Below, piece after piece: positions 58,285 to 64,000 of a stretch of 64,000 nt of DNA (positions are counted from its first letter, which is position 1; each line of letters opens with the position of its first letter). This DNA comes from Streptomyces maremycinicus (GTDB lineage Bacteria > Actinomycetota > Actinomycetes > Streptomycetales > Streptomycetaceae). The notes under the pieces are model-generated. The model saw only the letters and a program-made list of their open reading frames with translations, ran no database searches and was not told the origin of the DNA. Made by a program: the position numbers and the translations under genes. Location: assembly GCF_001184025.1 (NCBI RefSeq), contig NZ_BBYG01000012.1, positions 310,001-374,000 of the forward strand. The letters run 5' to 3'.

Positions 58285-60237
58285 TCAGGCGGCCGTGTGC
58301 GGTGAGGCGATCGCTCTCGCCGCCGCGACCTCCTGGCGCAGGGGCTCCAGGACGCTGCCGGGCGGGCCGGTCAGGTCGGTGCGGACCGGATAGAGCACGT
58401 CCGTGTCGCGCAGGCCGTCGGCCAGTTCCCGCAGCTGGAACGTGACATGGCCGACCTCCCGCTCCGACGGCGGCCCGGCTCCGTGTTTCACCCGGACCCG
58501 GGCCGCCGTCGTCGCGTCCACGATGCGTTCGACGGCGACGACCAGCGGCCACCAGGCCGCGGCCCGGCGTCCGGTGGGCGGGGGCTCGGTCAGGGCGCGC
58601 TGGAACTCCGTGCGGATGACGGACAGGTCGCGGTAGAGACGGCGGCGCATCCGGGCCCGGGCGGCGGGGTCGACGGCCGGGCCGAAGGCCGCGTCGACAT
58701 AGCGGGCGGTGTCCGCGACGGCGTCCGCCAACCGGTCGCCGACCCTGGTGTGCCAGCTCTCCGGCCAGAGCAGGTAGCCCGCCACGAGCGCGATGCCGCA
58801 GCCGATCAGCGAGTCCACCAGACGGGGGAGCAGCAGTGCCGTGCCCTGGTGGTTGAGGATGTCCGACAGCAGCAGGATCACCGGGGTGATCGCCGCGGTC
58901 TGGTAGCCGTATCCGCGGGGTGTCAGGGCCGGGATCAGCGGGGCCAGCAACAGCATCGTCGGGACGTCCCACCAGCCGCGCGGCACCTGGGACAGCACCG
59001 CCGCCGCGACCACCAGGCCGGCCACGGTGCCGAGCGCCCGCAGCAGCGCCCGTGAGAACACCGAGCCGAAGTCGGGCTTCATCACGAAGGTGATCGTCAG
59101 GGCCACCCAGTACGAGCGGGGCACCGGGACGATCGAGACCAGCACCTGGGCGAGGCCGATGCACAGGGCCAGCCGCAGGCCGTAGCGCCAGGACGCGGCG
59201 GAGAGGGCGACGTCGCGGGTGGCGCGGGCGGCCCGGACCCGCAGGGCGGCCGGACGGCCGAGCCGGTCGTCGATGCCCCGGGGGTCGGGATCGGGGGCGG
59301 CCACCACCTCGGCGGCGTGCCGCAGGGCGTGGTCGACGGCGCGGGCGGTCTCGGAGGCGGGGGCGGGCAGCCGGAGTCCTATCGGTCCGCTGAAGCCGGT
59401 CTCGACCGCCCGCGCGAGGTGGAGTACGGCCTCGGGGACCTCGGCCGGGAGCGGACGGCCGCTCAGATGGGCCGCGGGGGCCGCCTCCACCACCGGGGTG
59501 ACGGCGTTCAGCTCGGCGACCAGCCGGGTCAGTTCGGGGCTGCGGCCGTGCTGTCCCGTGCGCCGCGCGAGGACCAGGTCGTAGGACTGGTTGAGGGACT
59601 GGGTGACGGTGTGCCGGGCGTCCTCGTACGCGCCGGGGACCGTGCTGCCGCAGGCGGCCAGCAGATCGGCGACCGCGCGGTAGGCGGCGGCGACCGCCGT
59701 GCGTTCCGGTACCCCGGAGCGCAGCGGCCAGGCCAGCAGGGCGAGGAGGAGCACGAGCAGCCCGCCGCCGGTCATCAGGGCCGGCGCCAGCCACCACGCA
59801 CCCGGCATGGCGAGTCCCGCCCCCACCACGGAGTTGAGCAGGAGCAGCAGTCCGGACACGGACGCCACGGCTCCGATGGTCGAGATCATCCCGGAGACCA
59901 GCGCCACGCCGGTGACGGCGGCCACCGCGAGCCATCCGTGCCCGTACACGGCTGCGCCCAGGGTGACGCCCACCGCCCCGAAGAGCTGCGGGATCGCGAT
60001 GTTCATGATCCGCATGCGGTAGGCGTCGGCGGTGTCGCCGATGACTCCGGACAGGGCGCCCATGGAGGCGAGCGCGCCGTACGCGGGCTGTCCCACGGCG
60101 AGGCCGATCAGCAGCGGCAGGGTCATGGCGAGCGCGGCGCGGGCGACGGCGGGCCGGTTGACGGCGGACGGCTGCGACCGGAGGTTCCGCACCAGCCAGT
60201 CGGGAGGGGTGAGACCGGTGGGGAACTGGCGGGACAT
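58285..60237 (-). CDS. FUSC-family membrane transporter (aromatic acid exporter-like)
   Basis: 650 residues with two blocks of about six TM helices: ALAMTLPLLIGLAVGQPAYG through AWWLAPALMTGGGLLVLLLA, then LALCIGLAQVLVSIVPVPRS through LLPRLVDSLIGCGIALVAGY. The second block carries the FUSC signature SYWVALTITFVMKPDFGSVF with the following RALGTVAGLVVAA. Cytosolic helical stretches lie between and after. Relatives (AaeB, YccS) export aromatic carboxylates. The gene lies 42 bases downstream of a hydrolase gene on the same strand, probably in one operon. Confidence 0.87.
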   Translation of the reverse strand: MSRQFPTGLTPPDWLVRNLRSQPSAVNRPAVARAALAMTLPLLIGLAVGQPAYGALASMGALSGVIGDTADAYRMRIMNIAIPQLFGAVGVTLGAAVYGHGWLAVAAVTGVALVSGMISTIGAVASVSGLLLLLNSVVGAGLAMPGAWWLAPALMTGGGLLVLLLALLAWPLRSGVPERTAVAAAYRAVADLLAACGSTVPGAYEDARHTVTQSLNQSYDLVLARRTGQHGRSPELTRLVAELNAVTPVVEAAPAAHLSGRPLPAEVPEAVLHLARAVETGFSGPIGLRLPAPASETARAVDHALRHAAEVVAAPDPDPRGIDDRLGRPAALRVRAARATRDVALSAASWRYGLRLALCIGLAQVLVSIVPVPRSYWVALTITFVMKPDFGSVFSRALLRALGTVAGLVVAAAVLSQVPRGWWDVPTMLLLAPLIPALTPRGYGYQTAAITPVILLLSDILNHQGTALLLPRLVDSLIGCGIALVAGYLLWPESWHTRVGDRLADAVADTARYVDAAFGPAVDPAARARMRRRLYRDLSVIRTEFQRALTEPPPTGRRAAAWWPLVVAVERIVDATTAARVRVKHGAGPPSEREVGHVTFQLRELADGLRDTDVLYPVRTDLTGPPGSVLEPLRQEVAAARAIASPHTAA

Positions 60238-60279
60238 GCGCCCATTATCGGGGACCTGTCGATCCGGTCCCGCGGGAGG

Positions 60280-61062
60280 TCACACCCCGGTCGTCGCCAG
60301 GAACTCCGCCAGCACCCGGTTGAACTCGTCCGCCCGCTCCAGGTTCGGCAGGTGGGCCGCGCGCTCGACGATCCGCAGCGCGGAGTGCGGGATCGCCGCG
60401 TGCATCGCCTCCGCGTCGGACACCGGGGTGTACTCGTCGTCCTCGCCGACCACGATCAGGGCGGGGACACCGCCGCGGGCCAGCAGGGGCCGGTAGTCGG
60501 GGCGTTCGGCCCGGCCGCGCAGTGCGGCGGCGGCGCCCTCGGGAGACGTCGACGTCATCATGCGGTGGACGTGGGCCTTGACCTCGGGGTCCGCGTACGG
60601 GGCGACCATCTTCTCCAGGACCTCGTCGGCGTAGCCCCGCAGGCCCTCCGCGAGCAGCCGGTCGGCCATCGCGTTGCGCTCCAGTCGGCCGCCGGGGGTC
60701 TCCGGTGCCGGGAAGGTGTCGGCGAGGACCAGGCCACGGACGCGGTCCGGGAACTGCCGGTAGAGGTCCATCGCGATCTGGCCGCCCATCGACAGCCCGG
60801 CCAGGACGAAGGCCTCCACCTCCAGTTCGTCCAGGAGCGCGGCGATGTCCCGGGCGAAGTCGGAGAGCAGCGTGGTGCCGGGGACCACCGGGGACGCGCC
60901 GTAGCCGCGCAGGTCGGGGGCGATCACCCGGCGGGTGGGGGCGAACGCCTCGATCTGCGGGGCCCACATGGTGCGGTCGAAGGGGTGGCCGTGGACGAGG
61001 ACGAGGGGGAGCGCCGGGGGCGTATCCGCTCCTTTGTCCTCGTATGCGAGGAAGGGTGCCAT
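60280..61062 (-). CDS. Alpha/beta hydrolase
   Basis: 260 residues. The oxyanion region is VHGHPFDRTMW; the nucleophile elbow is GLSMGGQIA; the acid is in VVGEDDEYTP; the His is in ERAAHLPNLERADEF. The lid region includes RMMTSTSPEGAAAALRGRAE. It fits the 3-oxoadipate enol-lactonase/esterase-like group, but the substrate is not settled. ATG at 61062 (MAPFLAYEDKG) is the best start. Divergent from a MocR gene with an operator of direct repeats between them, and probably cotranscribed with the FUSC gene, so hydrolysis product export under MocR control is a reasonable guess. Confidence 0.85.
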   Translation of the reverse strand: MAPFLAYEDKGADTPPALPLVLVHGHPFDRTMWAPQIEAFAPTRRVIAPDLRGYGASPVVPGTTLLSDFARDIAALLDELEVEAFVLAGLSMGGQIAMDLYRQFPDRVRGLVLADTFPAPETPGGRLERNAMADRLLAEGLRGYADEVLEKMVAPYADPEVKAHVHRMMTSTSPEGAAAALRGRAERPDYRPLLARGGVPALIVVGEDDEYTPVSDAEAMHAAIPHSALRIVERAAHLPNLERADEFNRVLAEFLATTGV

Positions 61063-61089
61063 GGCAGCGACGGTAGGCCGGGCCGACTG

Positions 61090-61123
61090 CTCGGTGCAAT
61101 AAGATCTTTGCCCTCGGTGCAAT
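61090..61123. promoter_or_regulatory. Direct-repeat operator between hydrolase and MocR genes
   Basis: CTCGGTGCAAT occurs at 61090-61100 and 61113-61123, offset 23 bases, about two helical turns. MocR regulators such as PdxR bind direct repeats, so this is a likely MocR site controlling both divergent genes. Confidence 0.65.
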
Positions 61124-61214
61124 CCCGGACAGGGCCGCGGTGGGGGTACGGCCGGCGGGTAGGCGAGGGTGCACCGAGGGACACGGGACGACGAGGGAGG
61201 GTTGCGGAGACACC

Positions 61215-62573
61215 ATGGCCGACTTCCGTCTCATCGCCGACCGCATCGCCGGCGACATCGCCGCCGGCCGGCTGCGTCCTGGCCAACAGCTGCCCCCGCA
61301 GAGGTGGTTCGCCCGGCGGCACCGCATCGCGCCCTCGACGGCCGGACGGGTCTACGGCGAACTCGTGCGGCGCGGGCTGGTGGTGGGCGAGGTCGGGCGC
61401 GGCACCTTCGTGCGGGCGGCGCCCGCCGTAGGGCAGGGACGGGCGCTCATCGAGGCGGCCACCTCCGCACCCGTCAACCTCGAGCTCAACTACCCGTCGG
61501 CCGCCGGGCAATCGGAGCTGATCGCGGCCTCCCTCGCGCCGCTGCTGCGGGCCGACGTGCTGACGGAGGCGATGCGTCCGGGCGCCGCCGACGGGACCGC
61601 GGCCGCCCGTGAGAGCGCCGCCCGGCTCCTGGCCCTGCCGGGCTGGCGGCCGGACCCCGCACAGCTGCTGTTCACCGGCAACGCCCGGCAGGCCATCGCC
61701 GCCGCCCTCGCCTCCCTGGTCCGGCCGGGCGGCCGGGTCGGGGTGGAGGAGCTGACCTATCCGCTGGTCAAGGAGATCGCCGGACGGCTCGGGGTGGTGC
61801 TCGTCCCGCTCGCGGGCGACGCGGAAGGGATACGGCCCGACGCCCTCGCCGCCGCCCACCGCGCGGCGCCGCTCTCCGCTCTCTACCTTCAGCCGACGCT
61901 CCACAACCCGACGTCCTCGACCATGGGCGAACGGCGGCGGGGTGAGCTGGGCCGCCTGGTCGTCGCGTGGGGGCTGCCGGTCGTCGAGGACCGCGTCTGG
62001 TCCTTCCTCCGGCCGGACGCCGCCGCGTTCGCCGCGCACGCCCCCGGGCTCACCCACGTCGTCGACGGGCTGTCCAAACGGGTCGCGCCGGGCCTCACCG
62101 TCGGTTTTCTCGTCGTCCCCCCGGACCGGGTGGAGGCCGTGGGAGCCGCGGTGCGGTCCGGCGGGTGGAGCGCGGGACGGTTCGCGCTGGAGGCGGCCGT
62201 GCGGTGGACGGGGGACGGGCTGGTGCGCCGGCTCGTCGAGGAGAAGCGGGCGGACGCCGCCCGGCGCCAGACGATCCTCACCCGGAAGCTCATCGAGAAC
62301 CTCGCCGACGGGGGCACGGTACGGACCGATCCGTGTGCCTGCTTCGCCTGGTGGGAGCTGCCCGCGCCCTGGCGGGCCGACACCTTCACCGCCGCTGCCG
62401 CCGCGCACGGCATCGCCGTGACCCCGGGGACCGCGTTCGCCGTCGACCCGCACCGCACCCCGGACGCGGTCAGACTCGGACTCGCGTCGGCTCCGGAGGG
62501 GGAGCTGGCACGGGCGCTGCGCACGCTCGCCGGCGTCGCAGCAGCCGGACCGCCGGGGAGGGCCGACGGATGA
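61215..62573 (+). CDS. MocR-type regulator (GntR HTH plus PLP-dependent aminotransferase fold)
   Basis: 452 residues. An N-terminal GntR winged helix (1-70: RLIADRIAGDIAAGRLRPGQ, APSTAGRVYGELVRRGLV) is fused to a type I aminotransferase-like domain. The PLP-binding region includes LYLQPTLHNPTSSTMGERRR, VEDRVWSFL and HVVDGLSKRVAPGLTVGFLV, whose Lys is the Schiff-base residue. MocR proteins sense PLP or amino compounds. The divergent operator and hydrolase gene suggest the target. The 3' end overlaps the convergent membrane protein gene by 104 bases. Confidence 0.9.
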   Translation: MADFRLIADRIAGDIAAGRLRPGQQLPPQRWFARRHRIAPSTAGRVYGELVRRGLVVGEVGRGTFVRAAPAVGQGRALIEAATSAPVNLELNYPSAAGQSELIAASLAPLLRADVLTEAMRPGAADGTAAARESAARLLALPGWRPDPAQLLFTGNARQAIAAALASLVRPGGRVGVEELTYPLVKEIAGRLGVVLVPLAGDAEGIRPDALAAAHRAAPLSALYLQPTLHNPTSSTMGERRRGELGRLVVAWGLPVVEDRVWSFLRPDAAAFAAHAPGLTHVVDGLSKRVAPGLTVGFLVVPPDRVEAVGAAVRSGGWSAGRFALEAAVRWTGDGLVRRLVEEKRADAARRQTILTRKLIENLADGGTVRTDPCACFAWWELPAPWRADTFTAAAAAHGIAVTPGTAFAVDPHRTPDAVRLGLASAPEGELARALRTLAGVAAAGPPGRADG

Positions 62574-63390
62574 GCCAGGTGGCCGCGGCCACCGTCAGGC
62601 CCAGCGCGAGCAGCAGCCAGGAGGCTGTCCGCAGGGTCGCGGTGAGGGCGTCGTACACCGCGCCCGCGGCCGGGCGGTGGGCCGCGTCGGGGAGGTCGGA
62701 GAGGGTCAGACGGCGGGCGATCGCGACCGCCAACCCCAGCAACGCGCCGCCCAGGGCGGTGCCGAGGGCCGTCGCCGTGACCGCCCGGCGGCGGGAGACC
62801 GCCACCGAGACACCGGCCACCGCGAACACGACGGCTGCCAGGGGCAGCCAGAAACCGGCTACGTCCAGCACGTGGTAGCCCTTCCGGAGAGCGGCCAGTC
62901 CGGCCGGCGGGAGGAGTGCGACCCGGGTGTGCTCCACCGGCACGCGGTCGGCGAACGGCACGTGGTCGGCGGCCAGTCGGGCCTTGAGCGGGGAGGTGAC
63001 GGTGGCGAGGTCCACGGTCACCGGGTGGGAGTCGCGGTCGGCGCTGTCGTCGTTCAGCGCTCTCATCACGGCCGTGTGGGCCGCCTCGTTGCCCGCGTCC
63101 CACGCCGTCTGGTAGGCCCGGGTCGCGGTGAAGGAGCGGACGGCGTCCCGCAGGAAGAGCGGGTTCATCCCGGCCTCGCGTGCCACTCCGTCACCCACCG
63201 TGTCCGCGACGGCGTTCCGTACGGCGGGGTCGGCGGCCAGCGGCGCCATCGTGGCGACATAGCCGCGGGTGTCGGTGAGGCCGTACGCCGCCCAGGCCGC
63301 GAGCGCGCCGAACGGCACGAGCAGGCAGGACAGCGCGACGAGGACGGCCGCGAGGGCGGTCCGCAGGCTTGGGGACACCCTTCCAGGCAA
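62470..63390 (-). CDS. Hypothetical membrane protein
   Basis: About 306 residues, family not recognised. One N-terminal TM helix (LAAVLVALSCLLVPFGALAA) leads to an extracytoplasmic domain of about 130 residues (MAPLAADPAVRNAVADTVGD, VHTAVMRALNDDSAD-like, VDLATVTSPLKARLAADHVP). Three further helices (AGFWLPLAAVVFAVAGVSVA, LGTALGGALLGLAVAIA, TASWLLLALGLTVAAATWLI) precede a basic Arg/Pro tail. The layout resembles other Streptomyces proteins with a large outer loop. The start is uncertain: TTG at 63390 or GTG at 63378. The last 104 bases are antisense to the MocR gene. Confidence 0.68.
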   Translation of the reverse strand: MPGRVSPSLRTALAAVLVALSCLLVPFGALAAWAAYGLTDTRGYVATMAPLAADPAVRNAVADTVGDGVAREAGMNPLFLRDAVRSFTATRAYQTAWDAGNEAAHTAVMRALNDDSADRDSHPVTVDLATVTSPLKARLAADHVPFADRVPVEHTRVALLPPAGLAALRKGYHVLDVAGFWLPLAAVVFAVAGVSVAVSRRRAVTATALGTALGGALLGLAVAIARRLTLSDLPDAAHRPAAGAVYDALTATLRTASWLLLALGLTVAAATWLIRRPSPAVRLLRRRRACAAPVPAPPPEPTRVRV

Positions 63391-63521
63391 CGGGCTGCGG
63401 GCGGGGAACGCGAGCCCATGACGGCCGTCCGGGTGGCGGCCCGTGGAGCCCTCGCGGTGCTCTCCGGTGGAGGGTTCACCCGAACGGGTGTTTCCTGGTT
63501 CTGGGGAGAAGGAGGTCGATC

Positions 63522-64000
63522 ATGCGCACCACTTTGGCCCTGCGGACCCTGGCCGCGGCCCTGCTCACCGGCGGCACCCTCGCCGGTTCGGCACTGGGAA
63601 CCACGGCGGCCGCGGCCTCTCCGACCAGCGGCGGCGATGGCAACGACTCGATCCGGGGCACCGTCGTCTCCCGCTCCGAGCTGAGTGTGCGACAGGAACC
63701 CACCACCCGCTCGCCCGTCGTCGCGGTGCTCGCGTCCGGCAGCCACGACCGTGTGCAGTGCAGGGTCAAGGGCCAGAGCGTCAACGGCGACCCGGACTGG
63801 TACTGGCTCTTCGGCGCCCAGGGCTGGGCGAGCGCCGCCTTCGTGGACACCGGCGGCGCGCGGGTGCCCGACTGCGCCGACCCGTGCCCGCGGTGGAAGG
63901 ACGGCGACTGGACCAACTGGGACGACCCGTTCACCGACAGCTCGTTCGGCGTCTCGGCCTCCGGGACGTTCAGTTTCTCCGGCTCCTGGAGCTTCAGCGT
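63522..64000 (+). CDS. Secreted SH3-like domain protein (partial, runs off the window)
   Basis: The frame is open from ATG at 63522 to the window end, giving the first 159 or so residues. GGAGGT at 63511 is a strong ribosome-binding site. The signal peptide is RTTLALRTLAAALLTGGTLA with a likely cut after TAAAA. An SH3b-like domain follows: GTVVSRSELSVRQEPTTRSP, VVAVLASGSHDRVQCRVKG, then WYWLFGAQGWASAAFVDTGG with paired Cys (PDCADPCPRW). Then Trp/Ser-rich sequence begins. Bacterial SH3 domains bind peptidoglycan, so a wall-associated protein is likely. The C-terminus is outside the window. Confidence 0.8.
   Translation, partial: MRTTLALRTLAAALLTGGTLAGSALGTTAAAASPTSGGDGNDSIRGTVVSRSELSVRQEPTTRSPVVAVLASGSHDRVQCRVKGQSVNGDPDWYWLFGAQGWASAAFVDTGGARVPDCADPCPRWKDGDWTNWDDPFTDSSFGVSASGTFSFSGSWSFS

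Noticed and set aside
58484..58496. GTGTTTCACCCGG considered as a parS-like site
   Set aside because: Only the left half matches; it is inside the FUSC coding sequence and lacks the palindrome.

Overview
This is a high-GC actinobacterial chromosome segment, almost certainly from Streptomyces. The evidence is strong G/C codon bias, frequent GTG starts, only one TTA codon in any gene I accept, a mycothiol-type enzyme, a bacterial proteasome activator, and two PknB-type kinases. Three GTTTCACGTGAAAC palindromes (Streptomyces parS, the ParB site) at 1664, 1730 and 39409 place the window in the origin-proximal core. Gene content and order (metG, aspS, D-Ala-D-Ala carboxypeptidase, a bkd operon, an orphan DevR-like regulator, a divergent kinase pair, a drug-type ABC pair) match my memory of S. 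coelicolor around SCO379x to SCO382x; I could not verify this.

Layout. 1-3.7 kb: end of a molybdenum-cofactor locus with moeA, two parS sites, and a K+ channel divergent from a free-standing paralogue of its own RCK domain. 3.7-8.3 kb: drrAB-type ABC pair, quinone reductase, membrane-anchored acidic protein, proteasome activator bpa. 8.3-14.4 kb: divergent Ser/Thr kinases, an APH-fold protein, a flavin-fold protein behind a DevR-box-like palindrome, and a DevR-like regulator. 14.7-18.5 kb: E1alpha-E1beta-E2 of a branched-chain keto acid dehydrogenase. 18.8-21.3 kb: a 774-residue protein of unknown function whose leader is two tandem tRNA-like cloverleaves. 21.4-30.8 kb: MFS/GntR operon, D-Ala-D-Ala carboxypeptidase, mycothiol-type enzyme, nitrilase, LOR and GlxA-type regulator, cupin, thioredoxin-NHL protein. 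30.8-41.3 kb: M18 aminopeptidase, acyl-CoA dehydrogenase, SseB, pirin, Bro-N protein, SpoIIE-type phosphatase, a third parS and aspS. 41.3-48.6 kb: two paralogous Tat-exported intradiol dioxygenases, only one carrying a TTA codon, bracketing a MarR-like gene and an operon of HicB-like regulator, DUF4097 protein and ABC transporter. 48.6-64 kb: nucleotidyltransferase-fold protein, PH-domain protein, pectate lyase, metG, a repeat-rich vWA protein, PhoX phosphatase behind a PHO box, FUSC transporter, hydrolase/MocR pair, a membrane protein and the start of a secreted SH3-like protein.

Most genes are housekeeping or regulatory, and no phage, IS element, integrase or CRISPR array was seen. The unusual material is mainly between genes: tRNA-like elements, helically phased short repeats, operators overlapping start codons, parS embedded in a stop codon, and many long perfect terminator hairpins.
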